A stretch of 64,000 nucleotides of DNA, from NCBI GenBank assembly GCA_013396655.1, contig WBMV01003343.1, positions 1,518,186-1,582,185 on the forward strand, given 5' to 3'. Shown here piece by piece: positions 40,440-53,494 of this stretch. Origin of the DNA: Campylorhamphus procurvoides. Taxonomy: Eukaryota > Chordata > Aves > Passeriformes > Dendrocolaptidae. The notes under the pieces were generated by a model that was not told where the DNA came from, made no database searches, and saw nothing but the letters and a program-made list of their open reading frames with translations. Position 1 is the stretch's first letter. The number at the start of each line of letters is the position of its first letter. A program made the position numbers and the translations under genes.

Positions 40440-40517
40440 GGTTTTTTTTGTCGTTGTTTTGGGTTTTTTGTTTGTTTCTTTCTTTCTTTTGTTGTTTTTT
40501 TGTTTGGTTGTTTTTTT
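40440..40517. repeat. T/G-rich low-complexity tract
   Basis: About 78 bases made of T runs broken by single G or GG and by a CTTT tetranucleotide stretch. It encodes the spurious Phe/Val-rich frames at 40344-40581. Confidence 0.9.
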
Positions 40518-41850
40518 AAATCTAGTGCCTAGCTACAGAAGGCTGCTTTGTCCTCCTTTCCATTTACATGGCCTGTTTTAACCAGCACACTCCTAAAAGC
40601 ACAGAGTGCTATGGGGATGTGCAGCTGGGACTCAGAGGTATGACTGTTCCCCTAAGTATTTGTTGATATGCTTTACTGTTCCGTTTGGAACCTTGGGCCA
40701 TTTAAAAATACAATTATCACTAGGAGTTGCTTATGCTGTGATCCAGTTCTGTAAAAGGTGCTTCTCCAGCCATAGCAATTCTATATTGAATTGTCTAATG
40801 ATTTGCACAAACCATTTCTGTGGTTACTAAGCACACACACAGCCCATACCTGCCTGAAAGAGTATACTGAGAAGCCAGAGATTTCCTCTTGCTTGACTCA
40901 TTCCTCCTGTGCCTGATTTGAGAGAGTAAGGGGAAACATCAGAGACTCCTCTGTCTAAATTGGGAAACTTATTTTCAGCATGACTACTCTCTGCCATACT
41001 AGGCAGTGGAGGTGGAGGTGTTCAGGGCTTAGGGACTGAGCATCTCCATATTCCCCCTGTTGGATGGGACTCAAACGTTTTATCATCCTGGCTTTCTTAT
41101 CCATCCAAGTAACTTTCTCCACATAGTAACACAGAGCTCTCTGTTACAAAATTAATAAAAGTCCCAAGGCTGTCGAGACAGTCCTGAGAACTTCAAAAAT
41201 TGCCATGAATTGTAGGCAGACCCATGCATATAGCAGAATGTTTGCTCTCCTCATCCAAGCTCATGCCCCTATTTCGTCTGTGCAAGCAGCCACAGGCTGA
41301 CTGCCCAGACACCCCAGGACCGTGTTGCTGAGAAGGACACCAGACTGCTCCAAGCAAACCCACGCACAAGTCATGGGGTGACATCATAGGGGGCTCCAGT
41401 ACCAGCCCTGGCACAAATTCTCAGCATTTGCTGCTGAATCAGTCTCCCTGCCAGAACCCAGTACAGGAGTTTGTTTGGATTATCTTACTACAAAATTTGA
41501 GGCCAGAAGAGACCACAACACGATTTAGTGGAACCTCCCATGTACTGAAGTTGCCTTGTCTGCACAAAACACAGAATGGACCTGGATTTGGATAAAGACA
41601 CCTGCTAGAAAGGTATTCATGGCAGAGAAACCTCTGCCTGGAGCATAGACTTTGGCATCAGGATCTGCACTGCTGTTCTGCCTGGGATGGAAAACCATCT
41701 GCAATACGTGAAGGAGGAGGGAATAACAGCAGCCTTTTCTTTCCCTCTGCTGGCAGAAAGGTGAGGAGCACTGTAGCCTTGTGTTCATCCCGAGCCTGCA
41801 GAGCTGGCTGCCTCCAGTAAAGGACATGTAACTAAAAACAGCCATATGGA

Positions 41851-41893
41851 TTTTTCTCTCTCCCTCTCTTTTTTTTGTGTTTTTTTTTTTTTT
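41851..41893. repeat. Poly-pyrimidine / poly(T) tract
   Basis: A TC-rich stretch passes into a long T run interrupted by GTG. On the - strand it gives the Lys-rich part of a spurious 181-codon frame. It may be an old poly(A) remnant on the - strand, but no retroposed body is recognisable beside it. Confidence 0.85.
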
Positions 41894-43124
41894 AAATTTA
41901 CCTCCTTTATCAGACTCTGTGCAATTGTTTAGATTAGAGCAAGTGTTTACAGCCCAGTTATATATTCTTGACAACAGGATTTTATAGCAAACAAACTTGA
42001 CAGGCCTATAACTATTGACTCTCACATTAAAAAAATGGGTTGAGATTTCCAGCAGAATAATTATACACATGTACAGTCAGTGATTAATGAGCTTTTTAAG
42101 GAGAATTAAAACTGCTGAATCATAGCATGTGACTTTCATATCAAGGGCAACAATCAAAGCTTCAGGATTTTGTAGCCTTGCATAAAAACAAAAGGCCAAA
42201 ATCTGTACTTGTTTTACAATCCATGCAAGTCATCAATTTCTCTGAAGTTGACATGGGGTGTATGTCAGGAAGAATTTATCCTGCACAGTGCTACATTACT
42301 TTTTACTCTTATATCACCTCCATATTATAAGGCTACCAGTTGGTCTGGCTGGCCCCATATACACAAGCCTCTCAGGTGAAATAATTATTCACCTCTGCAC
42401 GCTTCCTCTCCCAACATCCAAAAACGTTCTTGTAAAGCTGAAAAAGGATGGTTTGGTTGCCTGGGCTTTTTGTTGTTTGCAGGCTAGGCTCTTAAATTTG
42501 ATGATAACAAAGAACAGAGGATGGGGAAAGGGGGAGACTGCTCCCATGTACCAAAAACCATCATGTGCGTTTGCCACTTCTCATTTTTGGTGGACAAGAG
42601 GGTGAAATATGGAAGCAGTGCAGGAAAGGTCACTCTCAAGTTACTTCAAACCCAGCTGAAGCTCTGATCTGCCAGATGTCTTACAAGAAGTTGAAGGGTT
42701 TTTCACTAAACTCCATACCAATTTCCACACCAAAGAGGTTCAGATAAGCTTACACCTCTGCCTGAACCTCCAAACATTTTGAAGTTTGCCGTTACTGCCA
42801 TTTTTCCCCCATGCTGCTCTTTTCTCTCATGCTGACTGAGCTCTTACAGAAGTACCCAGCCCCGATAACCATGAAGAAAATGATAGGAAAGACAACTTAA
42901 AAATAGAAGCAAAAGTAGTGTTTTCAGAAATTACAGGCTGGCACATGGAGAATTATGATCAGTGATTCCAGGGTAATCCTAACACAGGCTATCTGGTAAG
43001 TACTGCTTTGAGCATACATCATTAAATCTAACACAGACATTTGCTTGTGTTATTTTATACCTCTGTTCATGCTGACCTGTCGTGCTTAACCATTTAATCG
43101 GAGATGACAGAAGGAAGACTTCCA

Positions 43125-43300
43125 TGCAGAGAGTTGTGGGCCCGGAGATCAGGAAGAGGCTTTCTATTTTTGGCCCTGTTGCCATCTGCCTACTGCCCTG
43201 GGCAGGTCACCTCACTCGTGCTGTCCTGACTGTACACAAAGGAGTCAGAGAATCTCTCCCCTTCACAGATCATGGTGAGATTTCACTCATCTTGCACAGA
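43125..43300 (+). mobile_element. Possible MIR-like SINE remnant
   Basis: The stretch at 43161-43212 (GGCCCTGTTGCCATCTGCCT followed by ACTGCCCTGGGCAGGTCACC) follows the MIR core order of GGCTCTGCCAC, then TGACCTTGGGCAAGTCAC, then a CTCAGTTT-like block. Preceding wording (GAGATCAGGAAGAGG) is compatible with the AGTCAGGCAGACCTGG portion. MIR is an ancient SINE, strongly decayed in birds, so the resemblance could be coincidental. Confidence 0.35.
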
Positions 43301-43736
43301 AAATTGTTTTTCTGTGAACAGCTGCTAGCACCCCTCTTGAGAAACATAAAGGTGGGCTTATTTTAGGTGCTCTCACTCATCTTGTAACTTGTGAAGCTGC
43401 ATTTTACCCCTGGCAAATCTGGGATCACTGCATGGGTAGAATCACCACCTTGGTCTTTGGGATTGTAGATGGCAGAGCAAACTGAGAGGGCACAAGTGAA
43501 ATTTTGAATATTGAAAATAAATTAGGAAGTTGAACTGTTGCCTGCAAACAGGAGGCACAATTCCCTACAGTGCCTTTTCCTGTGGCCGGGAGCACAATGG
43601 CAATTTGTTATCAGCAGAGGTGTAGTGCTGCCGCAATAATTGAAACAGACTGCTCCCTCCAGTATACACCAAGCAGCAGTGCTTTTAATGTGAGGGAGGG
43701 CTAAGCAAGTAGGGGAACAGAGGAAAAAACGTGCAA

Positions 43737-43769
43737 AATACAGGTAAATACAGGTAAATACAGGTAAAA
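43737..43769. repeat. Tandem array of a 10-bp unit (TACAGGTAAA)x3
   Basis: The decamer TACAGGTAAA repeats three times without change. Each unit contains CAGGTAAA, which looks like a strong vertebrate 5' splice-site core on the + strand. No exon is recognised beside it. Confidence 0.9.
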
Positions 43770-46700
43770 GTAGCGATGAATAGCTGAAAGCATGACCACA
43801 TTTTGTTCGGCATCACACCAAGCACAGTAATGCTGGTGGCAGATGAGCAATGCCTATTTACCTGCAAGGAAGCAACAGCTTTCCTTCCAGGAGAGCAGTG
43901 CTTGCCTTTCGCTCACAGAGCTCTCCCTCAGGTTGACAAGTTGGTAATTGCAGCTTGATCGCTGGAGTATTTTATACAACAAGAGTCTCCTTCAGGGATG
44001 TGATAATGGAGTCCTGGTATCTCCCTTGATTTCTCTGGCTGTTCTGTGCCTAGCTATATCTTTAAGCATGGTAAAGAGTTAGCTGTGAATGGTGATCAAA
44101 ACATCTGTGGTTGGAAGCACAGAGACAGATTTACTTCACTTCTCTATGGTCAGGACAAAGATGTACAGTATTGTGTTGGTAGTATGGTTATGTTTTCTTT
44201 TATGCTCTTTTACTGTATTCCCTGGAGTTGTTCTCTGTAATTTCTCACTTGGTAGAAAAAGAGCTGTGGGTTTCCTGCAGGTCTCTGCCTATATCTTCAT
44301 AAAACCACTGGATACATAAAAAGATGCAGACAGAGCACCAAAATAAGCACTTTTAACCCCTTCTTTTGTTGTGAGTAATTGGGAGCATTGTTACTGCTCA
44401 GTGTCACACAGGAATTCAAAACATTCTGGGTGTTGGAGAGCAAGAAACAGACCTCCAGCCCTGGGACAGGAATATCTGGGATGCTGTACAACAGGCAGCA
44501 AAAAGACTCAGAATTGGGCTTTGATGACTGGGCATCTTTGGGCCCTGCCTGCTGAAGCCTAGTGTCAAATGTATACCTCATGTCTCAAACTGTCCCTCTT
44601 ACAAATAATATTCCTTGAGACGTTTGGATCAAAGAAATAGCAGTGAATAGTTACAATTTTGCAATCCTTTTTCTTAACACCCACAATATTTCATGAGATC
44701 TCAGGAGGGAACTTGGATGCTAATTTCCCCTTTCCTTAACCAAGGCTCCTGCAGGAACTCCTTGGTGGAGCAATGATAAAAGCAAGCAGTTCATGTCATC
44801 ATTTTGACTTCCAAAGTGGCAATAACAAAGGTCTGGGCTTCTGTTTCCTAGTGTTTCCAAATGAACAGAACTTGTTTTGTAGTCACTGAACTGGGGATTT
44901 GCTGCCTCATGCTGTTCTGGAAGCTCACCAAGACGCTCAGAACCACTCTGGATTTTTTCTTCCCCTCACATCTTTACTAGTAATTAATGTTTCACAGGCC
45001 AGATTCTGGAGTGTAGCCTCCTTGCAACACTCCACCTGCTAGTCATATGCGAGTCCACTTCTTCCATAACAGAAGCGTGGGATCTGTGACGCTAAGACGA
45101 ACGGGAAGTGGCAAAAGATATTTTAATTACCAAAGATGGAACACATTTGGAAGGCAGTTCCAAAATCTACTTATCTCAGCGGAATTCTTTTTTTCACTGA
45201 CCTAAGCAGGCTTTTGATCAGATCTCCAGTTAAGGAAAATGATTTTGCTGCTGCTTAGCTGTTTTTCACTGTAGGCTGATCGACCTCGGTCTTTCTCACT
45301 CGTCTCAGAGTTGGGCCACTGACAAGCCTGGACAGAAATGCTGGCTCCTTGACTAATCTGGTCATGCTGCTTTTTATACTGCCTCTCAATTTTCCCTGCT
45401 TCTCTTCCTGGTTGCTCTATGCTGTATTTGCTGACTCCCAGGAGAAGAGACAAAGTTTTACAGGGGAGCAATGAAGCTGAATGACTGCTACCGAAAAAAG
45501 AAATCCCTGGATCTTACAGCCCTGCAGAGCCACTGAAATGTACAAAAAAGATGAGAGTGGTGAAGAATATATAAAAATGAAAATAGCTTTAAAGGGCCCA
45601 CCAGGCTGATATTGCTCATGAACCGCACAGGACCACCTCTTTAAGTGGCAGGGACAGTTTCTCTGCTCTGTAAGAGATCCTCATCCTCCCTAGGACATCT
45701 GCAGGAGGCCATTTCTGTAAATTGTGATTGGAAACCCTGTCACCTGATATGACTCCTGGTGGCAAAAACAGCATCACTTCAATGCAATCCCAGCATGAAA
45801 AAGTTAATAAAATATGTCACTGAGAAACCAATTGTACCTTCAGGATAAGAAAAGGTCACACATGAATGCGTGAAAACTGGGCATGCTGCATAAACTGTTG
45901 ATTTAAATCTCCTTTCCACTCATATGTGAATACAGTGAGAGTAAACAGGATTAGCACACAAAGAGAAATAAGACTGATGATTTTTCAGATTAATGAGCTT
46001 TGGCTGAATTTCCTTTCCCTTTCTTTTTCCTGTGGTGCACCAGCTACTTAGGCATTAGGTGGGGTGGACACTCTTCTTTCTCAGTAGATTAAAATACTCA
46101 GACCAGCATTTTTTACAGAATAAATAAAACAATGGGGGCTACTCTTTCTTTCATGATGTGAAATTCTGGAAGAATTTGGTGGCCTCTCCTCTGAATTTCA
46201 AAACAAATGTTACCTGGTGCCAGCAGCTGGATCAGTCTGTTGTGTAAATGCTTGTGAGAGCAGTGACAGTGCTGTTGATTTCATTATGGCAGCTCCTATA
46301 GAACTGTATCACATGCTTCATGGTCTTAAAAATAACAATTGTATAAGGACAGCCTGCAGTGCCAGCAGTTATATTATGTCCAGGACAAAGAGAGATGCAT
46401 ATGGACTTAATGAAGAGAAAATGACACATTTGTTAGGACTCTAAATGAAATAGGAAATTATTTCATCTCCAGCAGCATATTGGGTGCCGTTGCTTTATTA
46501 TCTGATTTCCTGTAACACTGGTAGAGACAGTGTGTTTTAATTAGGGTTTTATATAGATTTCGTTGAGAAAAGTTTTATGGATTCTGTTCATGCAGTTCTA
46601 TCAAAACCAGGGGTTGTGTGGAATTTCCTTAAATTTTCCAGAATTTCCTTTTAAAAGCAAGCTGTGGAAAAGCTATGATTAAAATATGCAGACATGGCCT

Positions 46701-47182
46701 TTCCATACAGTCATATGATACTTCTGTCATTCTGTCACCCTGTGTTGAAATAATTTTTTGTCTAACTTTTTAACAAATTTCATGCTGTATAATATAGTAG
46801 ATTGCACATAGTCAGGAGCATATTCACAGCACTCCAACTTGCCCTTTGTATGGTTTGCACATTATATAGTGCAATATAGTGCCAAACGGGAAGTCAAATT
46901 CATAAGAACACAGATCTAACTGCTTTAAAAGCACTTGGTTCTGTGGATAATTTAAACATCTTTCAATATGGATTCTTATTCACAAGAGTGATGCTCTTCA
47001 GCAAGTCGGATATTCATCTTCCTTCATAGCTTAGATTCGAATCAGATGAAAAATGAAGAACAGGAAGTCAGGGAAGTCATTTAGGAAGACAGAAAAGACA
47101 GAGCAAACATTTTTACCTTGACAGTAACAAAGCTAGAAAGGGACAGAAAAGGTTAGTAGAGAGGCAGTGTGCACATAAACAC

Positions 47183-47209
47183 GTGCACACACACATCCCC
47201 CCCCCCTCC
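47183..47209. repeat. Short (CA)n followed by C10 homopolymer
   Basis: GTGCACACACACAT is followed by ten C residues and TCCG. The homopolymer is a likely site of sequencing length error. Confidence 0.75.
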
Positions 47210-50200
47210 GCAGTACAGTATAAACCATGCTCAATCTCCATATATTTGGTCCCTGGCTCCATTTGCATAACTGATGAAATAACACACACTGGGAGAACGT
47301 GCTTTTTACCCAAAGCTTGTAATTGGCAAGACACAGGATATGAAGGAAGAATCATCACCTGGTGGAAACCAGACCCAGAAAGACAAAGCCCACATAGTGA
47401 AGTCCCTTTTAATCCCATGAGAGCTGCATGCCTAAATGTCTTTGAAGATTTGTCCTTAACACCTCCAAGGACCCACAGAAAGCATATAACTGAGGAACAT
47501 ACATAAGCCAGATACTTTAAGGTCCTAATTGAATGCTTTAGCCACAGAAATCCCTGTTTCCTCCTCGCCTGCATGAGACTGCTGCTCATGTGGCTTTCAC
47601 TGCCTTATGTTCTCCTGCGATAACAGGTTGTAACTGTATGCACAGTAGTCTAAGCTGCTCTCAAATAACAAAATTATCAAAACCCAAATAATGTTCACTA
47701 CCACAGTTTGCTTCACTAGTCATAATTGTAGGAACAAAAGAAATCCTCTTTCATTCCTTATTAAATGCTCTGACGGTATTAGAAAAATGTCCCCATTTTC
47801 TTTATTTATTATGTTACATTAATAAAGCAGAACTGAAAAGCTTTGAGGAAATGCCTTTCAATCTCAAACCAGAAAAGATTATTGGGAGTAAGCTTGAACT
47901 CTTTACAAAAAATGTAATTTAAAATGACTGGAGTAGAGTCAGTGTCCACTGTTATGGGCTGCATCATTCATACTGCACAAGGCAACAGATGAATAACCCA
48001 GAGCTTTTAAGGACCAGATTTTGCTCAGAGTAAGGTCTTTATCAGAACTGGCAGAAGAGAAATGTGCAAATACCTGCAAAGCACATAGAGATGCTGAGAT
48101 ATCAACAGGCCCTGGAATATTTCTCCTCCTAAGGTACATGTCATGTCATTTGAAGGTCAGACCACTTTCAGCTAACAGCAAAAGCCGTAGTTCCTGTAAC
48201 AGAAGAATTAATTAAGTTCCAAGTGAGAGGTGAATTTTTATTAATCACTCTGAAGTGGATAACTTTCCTGAACCATTCTACTGGCACTTGGAAAGGTTGT
48301 TAGCCATTTCATAAGTCAAAAATGTTTAAATTACCTTCACTTTGGCATTGACAGCACCATCTTAAAGTGTCCTTTTGCTAAAGCACCCTGCCCTATCACA
48401 TTGAATTACTGCCAAAGGTGTGTGGAGTCCTGCCCAGACAAATTAGACAGGGAAAGAGGGGAAGCCTTGGCCTCTTCAAAATCCATTGAAACACCTGCAC
48501 AGGCATCAGTGTGTTCAGGATGGTCTCTTGCCCAAGAAAGCTACAGCTGGAAGTTATATTTTCCCTCTATCAAACATAATGAGAAAAAGACAGCCCTTTC
48601 CCATTCTATTTTATATTTGGAAATCTCAGCATTCCCAAGGAAGAAATGTTATTGCTTCAGCAGTCATGAGTGAGCTCCTCACGCTTTGTACTCAGGATAC
48701 TCTGTGAAGGCTCGTTCCTGGCCTTGTACTGGCTCTGGTCCTTGTCCTTGACCTGCCTGAGAGAGACAGAGTCTTCTCTGGGCACAATCCCATCTCTGTT
48801 GCAGGGAAACTTTGATTGCAAACTGAACAAGCTATCATGGTTGGGAAAACTTTCCTGCTTAATAGAGTGGGGTCAAGCTGCAACAGAAGGAGGATACCAA
48901 GTGATGCAAAAGTGTTCTAGGCATAGGGGCAGTGCAGTGGTCTTTGGGGGGGATGCTGCAGCTTGTCTCTGTTCACTGGTGACTCATGCTAACATTTTCA
49001 GCTGTGTGGGAAAAGGGCCCAGCATTATACAAAGGAGTTTCAATGCACATCAGTGAGGGAAAGATGAGGAAAGACAGGAAAAAAATGATTCTAGCTTCTA
49101 GCACAGTTCCAATTAAAATTAGATTTTAAAGTAAGGCTAAGTTAGTAATTCAATCAAAATTCTGTGTACATAGTTAAAATGTGATCTTGTGTCATGCAAC
49201 CTAACCTAAGAAGCAAGACAAAACCTTAGAAACCTTCATATTTAGGGTCAGCATTTTCATCTGTTAATGAAAACATGATAAAACTACAAGGTGGGGACAA
49301 CATTTTCAAAACCTCTCAGATCAGTGCCTAAGATGTCCAGGCTCCCCCACTCCCAGCCAGTTTACAGTGGTGCCAATTACGCTTTGCTATGAACATGTGT
49401 TGAAATCTGTATACATTTGGCACACTATTCATGATTTTTCAGACAGAGGAATTACAGGCCTTGTTGAATCAATATCATACATCTTCAAGGAGATGGTCAC
49501 AAGAGACATGAAACAGTTGCTCAGAAATAAGTCAAACACAGGTGTGCCTGTCAAATACAGCCAGAATACATGAAGCACAGCAAACTGTCTTCCTCTCACC
49601 CTGTCCACCCAAAGCTTTCAGCAGTGCAGTGCCACCACATAGTGACGTGTCAGCTGCTGATGAGCACCTTGTAGGAGGCATTTTCCTCACTGCTGCTGTC
49701 TTCACTGTCACCCCTCCACAGCCTGCTTGCCCCTCACAGGCCCCAGTAGGGAAAGTGCCACACCACCAATTCACTGCTGAGATACAGAGGAAGCAAGTTT
49801 TCTTTCTTCTTCCCAGTTATTTGTCAATACGTGTGTCTTAATGTACCATCTACCTCCCACCTCAGGAGGATGTAGCCCAGTGGTGTTGAGGGGAATTGGA
49901 ACATGCAGTGCTCCTTAACACCAGGGCTGGTGGCACAGCTAGGCTTGCCCTGCCATGGGGTGACTTCACTGCTGTGAGGGACAAGCGTGAAAGAGGTTTT
50001 CCAGTGCAATGAAGGAAGTGGGCAGGGACAGTCTTCCAAATAAACACCCCACACTTCAAAGAAAAACAGTCTGGTGGACAGATGTGCAGAGAATGGTCAA
50101 GACTGGCCTGGGTAAAGACAGTTAGACATTGAAAAATACTACTGTGTGCCTTTCCAAAATAAACACCTAAAAACCTCTGACTTCATTCAGGAATTGCAAC

Positions 50201-52592
50201 AAGCAAAACTGAAATATGAAATCTTTTCAGACCTGATTTATTCAAAAAACCTCCCCTTTATTCATCCATTTTTATGGACATCAAAAGCACCTGTAAGTGG
50301 CTCTAGGGCAGAAGCTTTCCTTGAAACGTTGACTTCTAGGATGTTGTTGGAAGTTGGGACTTAAAATGTAATTGAATAGTCATATAAGAAAATAATCTGA
50401 AAGGCTGAAATCAACCAATCAGAAAATAAACACGGGCTATGTATCTTATGAATGCAAATAGAATTCAAGAAAATTTAAATATCAAATGCGTCCCATGACT
50501 TGTTTTTGAACACCCACCGATAGCTTGAGACTCTCTTACATATTATTTTTCTTATGTATAAAAATAGCAATGAAAACAGCAAATGTCAAAAAAGAAATTA
50601 TTTCAAGCACCTGTGTGTTTCAGATAATATTTTGCAGAAAGCAGTTCAAAAATGTCTACGTCCTATGGTACTATAAAATTCCCTTTCAAATTCTGTATTA
50701 TGTAACATATTCTGGTTAAATTTGATTTTTTTTTTCCTGATCAGATAATTTACAGAAATGATTCATAAAATATTTCGAACAACAACTAAATTAGTCATGA
50801 TGTATTAATAGACAAACTTGTAAAGAGAAAACAGAAGCAAAATTAATTGAATAAATTATTCATTACAATTTATTCAGTCAGTTTTGATTTAAATGCTTGT
50901 TAATCCTTTGAGGGTTCATGTAGTATAATATTACAGTAGCCCTGGTCAGGAATTCCAATAGATGAAGGGTGATTTTTTTATTTCTGAAAAGCTATGCTCT
51001 CAGATTTGCCAAGTAATGCCAAAATTGAATAAAAAAATAGTTTGGAGCTCTCAGAGCATCTTTTTTCACTAGTTGTTTTCTCCATCAAGAAAATAATAAT
51101 TTGTTTCAATAATTTCAAAACATTACAGTACAAAATACTAATATAAAACAATAATAAAATGCAGTACCATACAAATTAAAAGTACAATAAATATATCAGA
51201 TTTTTTCCAATACAAAATTTTATCAAAAGTGATAGCTGTTCTGTGAAAGACTTGGACAGACTGAACTGTCTCCTGACCCTTTTGAACCATGTCAAAAGCT
51301 CATGCTCTCTTTCCATGCCCATACTGCATGACAGGAAATACCTCTTCAACACTAATTATAATTCATGAATTAAAATTTCTAAACTTTAAACTATAAAACC
51401 TTTTCAAGAAACCTCTCCACAGTGCTGAACACCCTAGAACATGGTGCTGGCTTGGCTGGAAAGGCATAGGAACAGTCAAATATGTTGTTTATGTAAAGGC
51501 GGCCTCACATCTAGACATGGAGCTCTTAGATGTGGGTCCATCTTCAAGCGAAAAAACAAATGTTCAAGTAGAAACAAAGGAAGATTCACATTACATGGAT
51601 TTAAACACAGAACATACATTTTAAAGAGCAAAAAGGTGTTAGGAAGAGCATAAACCCAAGTTTACTTATCCACCTGGGCTTTTAATGAACCACAAAAGAG
51701 CTTGCACTCTCTGTGTTCCCTGCTGTTAACAAGCTGTCTGAACACCTGTAAAGCCTCACTGCAAGGATTCAGCTCCTAAGCACAGTGACCTTCCCTGAGG
51801 ATGCTTCTGGTGTGGGAATATATGTTGACTGTCCACATAAACATATTCTTGGCTGCAGTCAGCCAAACCTCCTGCCTGTGACTTTCTCCAGTCTATAACT
51901 GGAGCAAGACATAAGTTTTAACTCTCCTTACAGAGGTTTATTGACTGCCCTCACCTGAAAATGAGCAATGCTCTCCCCTCTAGGGTCTGCCCATGTGGAA
52001 TCACCTCCTGTCAAAAAGTGCTGAACTAACTGCAGGCACACCAGTGGCTTGCCAGGAGATTTAGCACTGCACTTGATGCATGGAGGTCCAGCTCAGCTCC
52101 TTCAAACCAGTGTGTCAAATAGACGTGGAGAAACGAGGTTTGCAGGAGTCCATAACCAAACTCTGGATGATGAACTTTGTGTGGTTGAACACCTGGGTGA
52201 CTGGGTGACCAGGCACAGCTCCAGACGGGGACTTGCAGGGGACTTTGGCAGAAAATTGCCCCACTCCCTCCAGAAGAAGAACAAGGTCTCCTGGCTACCT
52301 GAACCTTATAGAAAGGGCCAGCAGACAAACATTGGTGGCAGCCAGGATTTCCCTTCAAAGCCATACAAGCTGGGAAATAACATATCTCACCAAGAATACA
52401 GCATTTGTCTCTCCTTCTCCTCCCCTTCTGGGGCTGCTCATGGGGTCCAATGAGGATGGTGAAGGACAGCAATGAAAGATGGTTAGTGCAGGTGAGCCCT
52501 TTCCTGTGCAATAACCTGGCACCAGCTGGGACTGTGGCACAAAGTGCTGCTTGCTAGGTGGAGATCAGGATGAATGCAATGCCCAGTCCCTG

Positions 52593-53494
52593 TGTTACAG
52601 TTTCAAAGGTTTGGGAGCTGAAGCCCACCCCACACTACCTGCCCCTAGAACCAGCTAACAAAAGGATGTCTGATAGCTTTGCATTCCAGTTTAGTGACTG
52701 AGGAGGACTGGGGGAGGTGGGGCAGGGGGAGAGAGGTTTTTTCCAGAATTTTGCCACATTTCTCTCCTCCAGCTGCTGTGTGGGTGCCAGTCACCATTTG
52801 CTGGGCTGGTGGAAGCACTTGGAGGGAGCTCCTTTGCCTCAGCCCCCCAACTTCGTGTGCTCCTCTGCCGTTCTTCGGAGAAAGAGCAGTCGCGGTGACC
52901 TGGATTTGCTACAGACTCCGTGAGGGCCAATACCACATGCAGAGGAGTTCCTAGCTTTGCACCCCACAATACTTTTGGCAAAGGATGAGGAGAGGGTCTT
53001 TACCCTGCCCATGGGAAATGTTTCAGCCCATCCCCTGTGGGCACCATTCCCAAATGAGTCTTTTTTGGAACGAGCACCTCTCCCTGGTCTGTGCCTCACT
53101 GGAGTCCGTGAGTAACTTATGCTACCACTGCCTCCCAAGGCATGGCATCACCTTCCACTGTCTGTAAATATAACTGCACCAAAGGGGGAGGGATAGGACT
53201 TGATCTGTTTGAAAGGTTTTGGTTATGGTGGTGATGTTTGTTCTGTTCAGTGTTTTTTGTTGTTGTCGGGTTTTTTTGGTGAGATATACTTGTAGTAAAG
53301 AACTGTTATCCTTTTCTATACTTTTTCTGATTAAAGTCACTTAATTTCAAAGGTTGTGGTGGTTTTTGGGAAGAGGCCCCTTTCCCAGTCATGATAGATA
53401 TCTTAGTTTTCTTTTAAACTAAGACATGCCGGCACAGACAGAAGGGTAGATACGCTTAGCCTGTTGTGTGTGCATATTGTGTTAGGACCTAACA
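52593..53494 (+). mobile_element. Possible old solo LTR of an avian endogenous retrovirus
   Basis: The proposed ends are TGTTACAGTTTCAAAGG at 52593 and GTTAGGACCTAACA ending at 53494, giving a TGTTA...TAACA terminal inverted repeat in a ~902-bp unit. The 3' third resembles an LTR R-U5 region: TGTAAATATAACTGC, a T/G-rich run, GTAGTAAAGAACTGTTATCC, then AATTTCAAAGGTTGTGGTGG. I recall similar wording from avian LTRs, but cannot confirm it. No convincing target-site duplication, primer-binding site or gag/pol/env frame is present. If it is an LTR, it is old and solitary. The boundaries are tentative. Confidence 0.35.
53401..53424. repeat. 9-bp perfect inverted repeat with 6-base loop
   Basis: TCTTAGTTT and AAACTAAGA flank TCTTTT, giving a fully paired AT-rich stem. 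It lies in the 3' part of the putative LTR. The loop has no terminator context relevant to a vertebrate genome. Confidence 0.7.

Larger units (their letters stand above)
40138..52592. other. Unique non-coding DNA, no gene recognised
   Basis: A 12.4-kb block with no supported exon. It contains the longest open frame of the window (181 codons, 41525-42070, - strand), whose Lys-rich middle is translated from a poly-pyrimidine tract and which has no recognisable domain. Low-complexity tracts at 40440, 41851 and 47183, a 10-bp tandem array at 43737 and a MIR-like remnant at 43125 are listed separately. Confidence 0.6.

Noticed and set aside
41525..42070. Longest open frame of the window (181 codons, - strand)
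   Set aside because: Its Lys-rich centre is the translation of a poly-pyrimidine tract, it has no recognisable domain, and this length is expected by chance in 64 kb.
51441..51653. Short Cys-rich frame (CCLCKGG...RCG...KC) resembling a zinc-binding module
   Set aside because: Cysteine spacing fits no zinc finger or nuclear-receptor pattern I know, and no splice context was recognised.
52049..52453. Overlapping 134- and 161-codon frames on both strands
   Set aside because: Local GC-richer DNA lengthens frames on both strands. Neither shows a domain.
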